A stretch of DNA of 64,000 nt from JADJYF01 sp050186725 (GTDB lineage: Bacteria; Pseudomonadota; Gammaproteobacteria; Ga0077536): assembly GCA_050186725.1 (NCBI GenBank), contig JBFWYG010000016.1:8023-72022 (forward strand), written 5' to 3'. Both the position numbers and the translations under genes were made by a program. How positions within the stretch are numbered: the first letter of the stretch is position 1; each line of letters starts with the position of its first letter. The notes under the pieces were generated by a model. It made no database searches, was not told the origin of the DNA, and saw nothing but the letters and a program-made list of their open reading frames with translations. This document shows, piece by piece, positions 44,597 to 54,528 of this stretch.

Positions 44597-45894
44597 GCGG
44601 GCACCGCCCGTGCGCTCGCGAGCCAGGTCTCGACCCCCAAGTTGCCGCGCACGTCGCGTCGTGGCGCCTGGGGCTCGAACAATACCGGCACATTGCCCAT
44701 GCCCGAGACGAAGCCCGGCCACCAGCGGCTGGGGCGCGCAGGATCGAGCCGGAAATGCGGCAGACGGTCGAGCAGTTCCTCGACGATCACCCGCGCTTCC
44801 AGCGCCACCAGGTGCGCGCCGAGGCAGCGGTGCACGCCGAGCCCGAGGCCGACGTGGCGATTGGGTGGCCGATCGAGGATGAAGCTGTCCGGATGATCGA
44901 ACGCGCGGCGATCGCGATTCGCGATGGGGTTGCACAGCAGGAGCATCTGCCCTGCCTTCATCTCCACGCCGCCGATGGTCGCGTCCTCGAGCAGCAGGCG
45001 CGCGGTGAAGGCCGGCGAGTAGTAGCGCAGGCACTCCTGGATGGCGCGCGGGATCAGCGCGCGGTCGCGCAACAGGCGCGTGCGCAGGTCGATGTCCCAC
45101 GCGAGCCGCCACAGCAGCGTGCCGACCAGGTTCTTGGTGTTGTCGATGCCGCCCAGCATGAGCAGCGTGCAGAAGCCGCGCAGTTCACGATGGGTGAAGC
45201 GGCGACCGTCGACTTCGGCGTTGATCACCGTCGACAGGATGTCCGCGCCGCCGTCCTGCCTGCGTCGCGCGATGGTGTCGTCGAAGTAGGCGTACATCTC
45301 CTCGATCAGTGGCTTCGAACCCTCCGGATCGAGGATGTGCCCTTCGGAGATCGCCCGGCACCAGGCCATGAACTTCGGGCCGAGCTCCGCCGGCAGGCCC
45401 ATCAAGAGCGCGGTCAGGATGGCCGGAATGGGCCGCGCGATCAGCTGCGCGATGTCCACCGCGCCGTCGGCGATGATGCCGTCGATGAGCAGGTTCACGT
45501 TCTCACGCAGCATCGGTTCGTAGACCTGCACGCCGTGCGGACCGAACGACGAATTCACCAGCGCGCGGGCGAAGCGATGCTCGGGATCGTCCTGGCCGGC
45601 GATCATCAGCGGTTCGCCGAGCGCGTAGCGTGGAAAGGTCGGCTCGGTGTTGGAGAAGCGCTCCGGGTGGCGCGTGATCTCGGTGTATTCCTCGTAGCCG
45701 AACACCGCCCAGAAGCCGCCATAGCGTTCACACCAGTGCACGAAACGGCCGCTCTCGGCGGCCGCGTCACGCAGCGCCTCGTAGTAGGCGAGCGGTGTGC
45801 CGTCGGCGCCGATGTGCGGTTCGAGGTGATCGAAGTCGGTGAGCAGGGACAGGGACGCGAGCGCGGCGTCCTGCGCGGGAGCGTGAGTGGACAT
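44593..45894 (-). CDS. Cytochrome P450 coupled to a ferredoxin
   Basis: This gene encodes a 433-aa bacterial class I P450. The I-helix reads LMLGGIDNTKN, with the acid and threonine of oxygen activation. The K-helix ExxR is ECLR. The heme loop is LGLGVHRCLG with the ligand at Cys357; the usual leading Phe is Leu. The start MSTHAPAQ was chosen over the 10-codon upstream extension. It is cotranscribed with the ferredoxin (4-bp overlap). The substrate is unknown. Confidence 0.92.
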   Translation of the reverse strand: MSTHAPAQDAALASLSLLTDFDHLEPHIGADGTPLAYYEALRDAAAESGRFVHWCERYGGFWAVFGYEEYTEITRHPERFSNTEPTFPRYALGEPLMIAGQDDPEHRFARALVNSSFGPHGVQVYEPMLRENVNLLIDGIIADGAVDIAQLIARPIPAILTALLMGLPAELGPKFMAWCRAISEGHILDPEGSKPLIEEMYAYFDDTIARRRQDGGADILSTVINAEVDGRRFTHRELRGFCTLLMLGGIDNTKNLVGTLLWRLAWDIDLRTRLLRDRALIPRAIQECLRYYSPAFTARLLLEDATIGGVEMKAGQMLLLCNPIANRDRRAFDHPDSFILDRPPNRHVGLGLGVHRCLGAHLVALEARVIVEELLDRLPHFRLDPARPSRWWPGFVSGMGNVPVLFEPQAPRRDVRGNLGVETWLASARAVPA

Positions 45895-46025
45895 GGTTGG
45901 CGACCTCCCCAGCCGTGGAACCATGGTGAGCCGCCGGGGCGGCGGCGACGCTGCGAAGCGGCAACGTCACCGTCTTCGATTGTGGGAGGGGCGGCGCGCG
46001 CGATCAAGCCGGCGCGCACCCGCTC

Positions 46026-47303
46026 TCAGGCGAGCCGGCAGCGCACCGGCACCTTCTTCGGTCCCGACACGAACTCCGACGCGATGAGTTCGCCCTCGCC
46101 GGTCATCTCCACCGCTGCGAGCGCGGGCAGCAGTTCTTCCCACAGGGTGCGCATCTCGAGCCGCGCCAGGTGCTGACCCAGGCACACATGGCCGCCGTAG
46201 CCGAAGCCGACGTGGCGATTGCGTGGGCGATCGAGTCGGAAGCGGAAGGGCTCGTCGAATTCCGCCTCGTCGCGGTTGCCCGACGGGTAGGAGAGGTACA
46301 GGCGATCACCCTTGGCGATGGCCTGGCCGGCCAGCGTGCAGTCCGCCGTGGCGTGGCGCACGAAGTGCTTGACCGGCGTGGTCCAGCGGATGGCCTCCTC
46401 GACGAAGTTGGGGATCAGCGCCGCATCGGCCTTCAGCGCGGCGAACAGGTCCGGGTTCTCCGCCAGCACCCACATCGCGGTCGCGGTGGTATGGGCCGTG
46501 GAGTCGTGGCCGGCGGTGGCGAGGATCGCGAAGTAGGAGATCGCGCGGCTGTGGGCCATGGGCTCACCGTCGATCTCGGCGTTGGCGATCAAGGTGGCGA
46601 GATCGTCCCGCGGCGTGCGCCGCCGTTCCTCGATGAGGCTGGTGAAGTATTCGTCGAACTCGTCGAACACGATTTTCCAGGTGCGCACCTGCTGCTCGGG
46701 ATCGGTCGGATCGCTGCCCGGGCGACGCAGATCGGGATCGGCCCAGCTGAAGAGCCACTGGGTCAGTCGCAGCATGCGCGGATGGTCCGCGCGCGGCACG
46801 CCGATGGCATCGAGCACCACCTGCAGCGGGTAGGGCGTCGCAATTTCCTTCGACCAGTCGAGCTCGCCGCCGCGCTCGCGGAGCGTCGCGAGCTGGGCGC
46901 GGGCCGTGGCGCGCATGCTCTCGGTGAGCTGGGTCACCGAGTGCGAGGCGAGTGCCTGGAACAGCACGCGACGGTGCGCCTTGTGCTCGGCGCCGTCCAG
47001 CTGCACCAGCGAGCGGAACAGGTTGTGGTCGCCGCCGGTGAACTGCTGCACCAGCACCTCGCCCATCTGCGGAATCAGGGTCGCGGAGCGGTCGGCGTTG
47101 TGGAACAGCTCGTTCTGGCGGGAGACCTCCTGGATGTCCGCGTGGCGACTCACTACCCAGTGCGGATCGAAACCGGGCACCTCGGCCCGCGCCAGGGGAT
47201 AGTCGCGGCGCAACTCGGTGAGCAGGGCGTCCACCGCGCCGCGCACGGCGAAGGTGGCGGGGTTGAACAGCGGCGCGACGAGCGCCGTCGGGATGACTTC
47301 CAT
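46026..47303 (-). CDS. Cytochrome P450
   Basis: This gene encodes a 425-aa P450 only distantly like its neighbour. The I-helix is ATAGHDSTAHTTATA, the ExxR is EEAIR, and the heme loop GFGYGGHVCLGQHLARLE has Cys374 as ligand. It lacks its own ferredoxin and could use the one at 44276. The gap to the P450 at 45894 is 131 bp, so cotranscription is possible. Substrates for related enzymes include terpenoids, steroids and fatty acids. Confidence 0.92.
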   Translation of the reverse strand: MEVIPTALVAPLFNPATFAVRGAVDALLTELRRDYPLARAEVPGFDPHWVVSRHADIQEVSRQNELFHNADRSATLIPQMGEVLVQQFTGGDHNLFRSLVQLDGAEHKAHRRVLFQALASHSVTQLTESMRATARAQLATLRERGGELDWSKEIATPYPLQVVLDAIGVPRADHPRMLRLTQWLFSWADPDLRRPGSDPTDPEQQVRTWKIVFDEFDEYFTSLIEERRRTPRDDLATLIANAEIDGEPMAHSRAISYFAILATAGHDSTAHTTATAMWVLAENPDLFAALKADAALIPNFVEEAIRWTTPVKHFVRHATADCTLAGQAIAKGDRLYLSYPSGNRDEAEFDEPFRFRLDRPRNRHVGFGYGGHVCLGQHLARLEMRTLWEELLPALAAVEMTGEGELIASEFVSGPKKVPVRCRLA

Positions 47304-47430
47304 GGTTCCGTTCCTGGGTGGCGAAGGGCGGCGCCATTGTGCCGTGGCGCACGCGCGGCCGCAGCCCCCGCCGCGGGCCGCGATGACCGCCTGCGGTGAC
47401 CATAGCCACGGCGCTGTGTAGACTCACGCC

Positions 47431-48294
47431 ATGCCCTTGCCCGTGAGCCTCGTCGGCGCCGTCAGCGGCCCGTTCCATTACACCGCCGATGCTCGGTGGC
47501 TGATGGCCTATGCGGCGGCGCTCGGTGAGCGCGCACCCTGTTACTTCGACACCAGGCAGCCGCTCGCCCATCATCCGCTGTTTCCTGTGTGCCTCGAATG
47601 GGACGCCATCGTCGCGCTGCGCGAGAGCACCGAGGCCGGCGCCATGAGCGCCGCGGAAAAGGCCAGCGCCGTGCACGCCGAGCACGACCTGCACCTGCTG
47701 CGTCCGATCCGCGCCGGCGAGCGCCTGCAGGTGACGGCGACCGCCATCGCGCTGGAGGCGCGCCGTCCGGGCGCCTACCTGCTCAAGCGCATCGACACGC
47801 GCGACGCGGCGGGCGAACTCGTGACCCGCACCTACCAGGGCACGCTCTACCGTGGCGTGTCGATCGACGGCGCGCCGTGCACGCTGGAGGCGGCGCCCGC
47901 CTGGCCCGCCGCGGCGGACCAGGCGCCGGACGGCCCGGGTCACGCCATCGAAGTGCCTGCCGGTCTCGCCCACGTCTACACCGAGTGCGCGCGCATCTGG
48001 AACCCGATACACACCGACCTCGCTCATGCGCGGGCTGCCGGCCTGCCCGACATCATCCTGCACGGCACGGCGACGCTCGCGCTGGCGCTGTCGACCGTGG
48101 TGGCGACGCGCCTTGGCGGCGCGCCGGCGCGCGTGACGCGCCTCGGCTGCCGCATGAGCGGCATGGTGCGCCTGCCGTCGACGCTCACGCTCCACGCCGC
48201 GCCGAGCGGCGACGAGGCCCTCGCCTTCGCCGTGCGCGACGCGCTCGGCGCGCCGGTGTTGAGTCGCGGCTTCGTCGTCTGCGCCCCGTCCTGA
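47431..48294 (+). CDS. MaoC-like double hot-dog hydratase
   Basis: This gene encodes a 287-aa two-module protein. The N-terminal hot-dog half is degenerate (FHYTADARWLMAYAAALGE). The C-terminal half keeps the hydratase-2 motif YTECARIWNPIHTDLAHARAAG, with Asn and His, followed by the LHGTATLALA helix. It should hydrate a 2-enoyl-CoA in a beta-oxidation-like route. It is divergent from the P450 operon and convergent with the flavoenzyme at 48328. Confidence 0.83.
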   Translation: MPLPVSLVGAVSGPFHYTADARWLMAYAAALGERAPCYFDTRQPLAHHPLFPVCLEWDAIVALRESTEAGAMSAAEKASAVHAEHDLHLLRPIRAGERLQVTATAIALEARRPGAYLLKRIDTRDAAGELVTRTYQGTLYRGVSIDGAPCTLEAAPAWPAAADQAPDGPGHAIEVPAGLAHVYTECARIWNPIHTDLAHARAAGLPDIILHGTATLALALSTVVATRLGGAPARVTRLGCRMSGMVRLPSTLTLHAAPSGDEALAFAVRDALGAPVLSRGFVVCAPS

Positions 48295-48327
48295 ACGCGG
48301 GTGTCGGCCGCCGCGGGCGGCCTGGTC

Positions 48328-49443
48328 TCAGCGATCGCGCCGCCGCAGAAAGCCGAGGTCGAGCGTGGTGCCGTCCGTGAGCGCGAGCTCGGCGAGCGAT
48401 TCGCCGATCACCGGCGCGAACTTGAAGCCGTGCCCGGAGAAGCCGGCCGCGTAGACCAGGTGCTCGTGGCGGTCGACGATGAAGTGCTCGTCCGGCGTCA
48501 TGGTGTACAGGCAGACCTTGGCGCGGGTCGCCGCGGCGCCCACCCCGCGCAGGCTGCGCGCGGCGAAGGCCGCGGTGCGCGCGCTGTCCGCCTCGCGCAC
48601 CGTGCGATCGACGGTGTCGGCATCGACCTCATCGTCCGCGGCATGTTCGGCGAGCTTGATCTCGCCACCGCGCCTAGGGAAGCCGTAGAAGAATCCCTGC
48701 TCGGTGTCGTAGGCGAAGCACGGCATGCCGGCGCTCGCCTCGTAGGCCGTGGGCGCGGTGTACCAGGACTGCACCACGCGGTGCACGCGGAGCGGCAATC
48801 CGAGCGCGCCGAGCAGCTTCGTCGCCCACGGCCCGGCGGTGACGATGAGCTTGCCGGCCGCGTAGCTGCCGCGGGTGGTGACCACGCGCGCCGTGGTCCC
48901 CTGCTGCTCCAGCGCCAGCACGCGTTCGCCGAAGGCTAGCCGCGCCCCGGCGCGCTCGGCGGCGAGGGCCTGCGCTTCGACGCAGCGTTCGACCTCGAGA
49001 TAGCCCGCGCCCGGTTCCCACAGCAGGATGTCGGTCGCGCCGATGACGAGTTGCGGAAAGCGCGTCCGCGCTTCTTCCACATCGAGCGACTCGACCGTGA
49101 TCGCGTATTGCTCAGCGACCGCGCGGGCGCGCTCGGTGGCGCCGCGCGCGTCCTCGCGGCCTACCAGCAGCAGGCCAGTGCGATGGAGCAGGGGACTCCC
49201 GGCGAGGTCGGCGAGTTCGTCCCACAGCGTGTAGGCGCGCTCGAGCAGCGGCACGTAGGCCGGGCTCTCGAAGTAGGCCTTGCGGATCAGCCGCGACTCG
49301 CCGTGCGAGCTGCCGCGATCGTGCGCGAGGGTGAACTGCTCGAGCCCGAGCACCTTTGCGCCACGCCGCGCGAGATGCAGGGCCGCGGCGCTGCCCATGG
49401 CGCCGAGGCCGACGACGATGGCGTCAAAGCTGGTCACGGGCAA
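48328..49443 (-). CDS. FAD-dependent oxidoreductase, monomeric sarcosine oxidase/SolA-like
   Basis: This gene encodes a 371-aa flavoenzyme. The Rossmann motif is VVGLGAMGSAAALHLARRG at residues 11-29. GSSHGESRLIRKAYFE is the MSOX-type substrate/FAD loop. VCLYTMTPDEHF contains Cys311, the probable covalent FAD ligand (Cys315 in Bacillus MSOX). GFSGHGFKFAPVIGE closes the site. It should oxidise an N-methyl amino acid to the amino acid, formaldehyde and H2O2. It is next to the DMSP-lyase-like gene on the same strand. Confidence 0.9.
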   Translation of the reverse strand: MPVTSFDAIVVGLGAMGSAAALHLARRGAKVLGLEQFTLAHDRGSSHGESRLIRKAYFESPAYVPLLERAYTLWDELADLAGSPLLHRTGLLLVGREDARGATERARAVAEQYAITVESLDVEEARTRFPQLVIGATDILLWEPGAGYLEVERCVEAQALAAERAGARLAFGERVLALEQQGTTARVVTTRGSYAAGKLIVTAGPWATKLLGALGLPLRVHRVVQSWYTAPTAYEASAGMPCFAYDTEQGFFYGFPRRGGEIKLAEHAADDEVDADTVDRTVREADSARTAAFAARSLRGVGAAATRAKVCLYTMTPDEHFIVDRHEHLVYAAGFSGHGFKFAPVIGESLAELALTDGTTLDLGFLRRRDR

Positions 49444-49471
49444 CTGCGCCTTGGAGACGCGCCTGGCGTGC

Positions 49472-50086
49472 TCAGCCCACCCACAGGCACCACGCCGCGA
49501 GCAAGGGCTCGGCGCCCGCGCGCATCGCGTGGCGTATGCCGGGTGGGTTGTGGACCAGCCCGCCGATGCCGGGCGTGACCCAGGCGTCGGCGTTCTGCCG
49601 CCAGTCGCCAGGCGACAGTGCGATGTAGACCTCTTCCGGCGGGTGATCGTGATCGGGGTAGAGGATGTTCGGCGCCACCAGGCTCACGCCCAGCATCACC
49701 TCCGGCCGCGACTCCAGTTGGCCGGGCCCGATGAAGTAGGCGTTCGCGTGACCCGACAGGAAGGGCTCGCCCACCTCGCGGGCGTTGCCGCGCACGTTCC
49801 ATGCAAGGCACGGCTCCAGTGCGCGGAACGCGCGGGCGAGCTCCGCGGCCACGCCGCCGGCCTGCTGCGCCAGGTCGAGCGCCCGTGCGAGGTGCGTGCA
49901 GCAGGCGAGCCGCCACGGCTGCACGGGTCGCTGTTCACCGGGAACTTCGAGCGCGGCGAAGATGCGCGCCGCCGCGGCGGCCGCGGGCGAGTCCGGCGCG
50001 ACTCGCGCGCGGATGGCCGCGTGGAAGGCATCGATGAAGGCCTGCAGTTCCGGCGTGCGTGCCGTCATCGCGCCGTGCCGGTCCAT
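49472..50086 (-). CDS. Cupin of the dimethylsulfoniopropionate lyase (DddL/DddQ-like) family
   Basis: This gene encodes a 204-aa protein. The C-terminal cupin has YPDHDHPPEEVY (His146, His148, Glu152, Tyr154) and HNPPGIRHAM (His179, His186), the metal and catalytic set of DMSP lyases, and ends in LLAAWCLWVG. DMSP lyases release acrylate and dimethyl sulfide. Some members act poorly on DMSP, so the assignment is to the family. An alternative start is at 50068. It lies 5 bp after the Baeyer-Villiger-type gene and 28 bp before the sarcosine-oxidase-like gene on the same strand. Confidence 0.75.
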   Translation of the reverse strand: MDRHGAMTARTPELQAFIDAFHAAIRARVAPDSPAAAAAARIFAALEVPGEQRPVQPWRLACCTHLARALDLAQQAGGVAAELARAFRALEPCLAWNVRGNAREVGEPFLSGHANAYFIGPGQLESRPEVMLGVSLVAPNILYPDHDHPPEEVYIALSPGDWRQNADAWVTPGIGGLVHNPPGIRHAMRAGAEPLLAAWCLWVG

Positions 50087-50091
50087 CGCGC

Positions 50092-51876
<1,785 letters not shown>

Positions 51877-51931
51877 GGGCTGTGCCTGTTGTCCGCGCAA
51901 AGGTTGGAGGCGCCGCGCCCGTCGTGCGCCT

Positions 51932-51959
51932 GGTCCGCGGGGGCGCGCCCCCGCGGACC
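51932..51959. terminator. 28-bp perfect GC palindrome
   Basis: GGTCCGCGGGGGCG and its reverse complement are contiguous. The element begins 5 bp after the dehydrogenase stop (read leftward) and lies upstream of the BVMO start. It lacks a U-tract. It may end or stabilise the dehydrogenase transcript. Confidence 0.5.
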
Positions 51960-51964
51960 GGAGG

Positions 51965-52972
51965 TCAGAGCTCGATCACCAGCTTGCCGAAGTGCCCGGC
52001 CTGCTGCATGCAGTGGAAGGCGGCGCGCGCCTCGGCGAGCGGGAAGCTGCGGTCGATGACGGGTTTGAGACCATTGGCGCTGAATGCCGCGTTCATGTTC
52101 TCGAACATCTCGCGGCTGCCGACGTAGATGCCCTGCACGTTCACGCTCTTGAACAGCACTGGCATCGGATCGACCGCGTTGTCGAAGCCGGTCAGCACGC
52201 CGATGAGCCACACGTGACCGCCGTAGGCGGTGGCATTGATCGACTTCGCGAGCGTCCCCGAGCCGCCGACCTCGACCACGTGATCGACGCCGCGGCCTCC
52301 CGTGAGCTCGAGCACCGCCTGGTCCCAGTCCGGGGTGTCGCGGTAGTTGATCGTCCAGTCGGCGCCGAGCGCGCGGGCGCGTTCGATTTTCGCGTCGCTG
52401 CTCGAGGTCAGGATGACGCGCGCGCCGTGCATCTTGGCTATCTGCAGCGCGAACAGCGACACGCCGCCGGTGCCGAGCACCAGCACCGTCTCACCCGCCA
52501 TCAGCTGGCCCTTGGCGACCAGCGCGTGCCACGCCGTGAGCGCCGCGCAGGGCAGGGTCGCGGCCTGGGCCGCCGTCCATCCCGCCGGCACATGCACCGC
52601 GCCGTCTTCGTGCAGGCAGACGTGCTCGGCCAGCATGCCGGGCATGGTGCCGCCCAGTGCTGAGCCCATGACGCTCGCGTTGATGCGGCCGGCCTGCCAG
52701 CGCTGGAAGAAGGTGCCGGCAACTTCGTCGCCGACCTTGAAGCGGGTCACCGCGGGTCCCACCGCGACGACTTCGCCGGCGCCGTCGGAACAGGGCACCA
52801 GCGGCCAGCGGTCCTGGTCGACCACGCCGAGCACGTGCAGCAGGTCGCGGTAGTTCAGCGACACCGCGCGCACGCGCACGACGATGTCGTACGGACCGGG
52901 CGTGGGCTTGTCGCGGGTCACGGGCACGAGCGCGTCGATGCCGCCGCCTGATTGGATCTCCCAGGCATTCAT
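51965..52972 (-). CDS. Zinc-independent NAD(P) dehydrogenase (quinone oxidoreductase-like MDR)
   Basis: This gene encodes a 335-aa medium-chain dehydrogenase/reductase. AVSLNYRDLLHVLG in place of the zinc cysteine marks a quinone-oxidoreductase-like enzyme without catalytic zinc. VLVLGTGGVSLFALQIAKMHGARVI is the NAD(P) site. The start MNAWEIQS at 52972 fits the family; upstream codons do not. It lies upstream of the BVMO gene on the same strand, so it may produce or reduce a ketone in the same route (inference). Confidence 0.88.
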   Translation of the reverse strand: MNAWEIQSGGGIDALVPVTRDKPTPGPYDIVVRVRAVSLNYRDLLHVLGVVDQDRWPLVPCSDGAGEVVAVGPAVTRFKVGDEVAGTFFQRWQAGRINASVMGSALGGTMPGMLAEHVCLHEDGAVHVPAGWTAAQAATLPCAALTAWHALVAKGQLMAGETVLVLGTGGVSLFALQIAKMHGARVILTSSSDAKIERARALGADWTINYRDTPDWDQAVLELTGGRGVDHVVEVGGSGTLAKSINATAYGGHVWLIGVLTGFDNAVDPMPVLFKSVNVQGIYVGSREMFENMNAAFSANGLKPVIDRSFPLAEARAAFHCMQQAGHFGKLVIEL

Positions 52973-53060
52973 GGGCCGGTTTCCTTGATGCTGAATTCGG
53001 GCCTGGATTATGGCGTGCGCGGGCGGCGCGGGGAACCGTGCCGCCGGCAGGAGGGCGCGC

Positions 53061-54221
53061 TCAGCGCGGTTCGATCTCGACGATGAATCCGTCCGGCAGT
53101 TCGCGTTTGCCGTAGATGAAGTCGCCGTTGATGTCACTCACCCACAGACGATTGCCGACGAAACGCAGTCCCCAGGGGTTGACCAGGCCGCTGGCGACGA
53201 GCGCCAGTTCGCCATTCGTGGTGACCCGGTAGACCTTGCCGTCGGCCGCCAGCCGCTGGCCCTGCGGTACAGGGATCTCGAAAGCGCCGACGTCGACTAT
53301 GAACGGTTCGCCGGCATGGCGCCCGAAGCCAGCGGGCGCGATATCGAGGCCGCCGAGCATGATGCCGCCCTCGACCACCGCCTGCGGATCGATGCGGCCG
53401 TCGGGATGCACGCGCAATACCGCGGCGCCGCGCGCGGCATACAAGCCGCCGCGCACCACGCTGACCAGCATGGACTGCCCGTTCGGCGCGAAGGCCAGGT
53501 ACAGCGGCGATCCGTGACGTTCGACGTCGAAGATGGTGAAGGGCGCGCAGCGTCCGTCCGCCCCGACCGCGTAAATCGCGCCGTTGTGGCTGGTGATGGC
53601 GAACAGCCGGCCGGCGAACGGGCTGCCGGCGGGGCCGAAACCCGCGTCGACCCCGGTGCCGCTGACCTGGCCGCCCTCCAGCGCGGGCAGGGTGCAGAAC
53701 ACGCTGACCGCGCCATCGTGCGCGACGTCGATGCGCTGCACGATGTAGTTCTCCACCTGGTTCTGCGAGCCAACCTTGGGCTGGGAGAGCGCGAAAATCT
53801 GGCCACCGTAGGCGCCGAAGTCCGGGGGCGCGACGTCGAAGCCGGCGCTGACCGGTTTCATCCTGTCCGCGTCCACCAGCACCGTCACCTTGCCGTCCGG
53901 GGCGATGGCCATCATGCGGCTGCCCTTGTCGCCGCGCACCTTGCCGTCGTCGTTCAACCACACGGCATCGCCCCTGGCGTGCATCACCAGTGGGTCGTAG
54001 AGCTCGCCGGGCGGCACGATGACGCGTGCGCTGAAGCCCGGCGCCGCCTGGATGTCCAGTGTCAGCAACTGCTTCAGCAGCAGGTCGAGTTCGCTGGCGG
54101 CGAGCGCGACCGCGCTGCCGACGAGCAGCAGCGCGGACAGCGCGAAACGCGCCGCGCGTCCTGACCAGATCTTGCTCCAGCGCCTGGCGCGCCGCGTGCA
54201 TTTGATCGATGTGTATTCCAT
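53061..54221 (-). CDS. Exported beta-propeller (NHL/SMP-30-like) protein
   Basis: This gene encodes a 386-aa protein. A basic N-terminus and one hydrophobic stretch (FALSALLLVGSAVALAAS) look like a signal sequence cut after about residue 42. The rest is a run of short beta motifs with Gly and Asp turns (MAIAPDGKVTVLVD, RVHPDGRIDPQAVVEGG, GKVYRVTTNGELALVASGL), as in six-bladed propellers. No catalytic set was recognised. GGGGAGG precedes the ATG. It is divergent from the selenoprotein gene. Confidence 0.72.
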   Translation of the reverse strand: MEYTSIKCTRRARRWSKIWSGRAARFALSALLLVGSAVALAASELDLLLKQLLTLDIQAAPGFSARVIVPPGELYDPLVMHARGDAVWLNDDGKVRGDKGSRMMAIAPDGKVTVLVDADRMKPVSAGFDVAPPDFGAYGGQIFALSQPKVGSQNQVENYIVQRIDVAHDGAVSVFCTLPALEGGQVSGTGVDAGFGPAGSPFAGRLFAITSHNGAIYAVGADGRCAPFTIFDVERHGSPLYLAFAPNGQSMLVSVVRGGLYAARGAAVLRVHPDGRIDPQAVVEGGIMLGGLDIAPAGFGRHAGEPFIVDVGAFEIPVPQGQRLAADGKVYRVTTNGELALVASGLVNPWGLRFVGNRLWVSDINGDFIYGKRELPDGFIVEIEPR

Positions 54222-54424
54222 CGTCGCGCCTCCCCGTGGACGCCGACGGGTATCGCCGGCAGGGCATGATCGATCAGCGTCGGGACAGCGTTCAAGGGTG
54301 AGCCGTCGCGCCAGGACCGTACTCGCGCCCGCCGACGGAGAACGCGCAACGCGACCCGTCGCGCCTGCCCCGGGCGCGCGACCGGGCGGACAGTTGGCCA
54401 TCCGCGACGTGTCGATCGGACGGC

Positions 54425-54453
54425 TTGCAACGGCGCGGTATAGCGCGGATATT
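54425..54453 (+). promoter_or_regulatory. Candidate promoter in the 307-bp interval before the selenoprotein gene
   Basis: TTGCAA, a 17-bp spacer and GATATT lie 76 bp before the selenoprotein ATG. The rest of 54222-54528 shows no further element. Confidence 0.4.
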
Positions 54454-54528
54454 CAACCGTCGAGCGAGGCGCCGCACGGTATGCCGGCGGCGCGTCCGAC
54501 GTCAGCAGTTTCCCCAGGGCGGACGACC

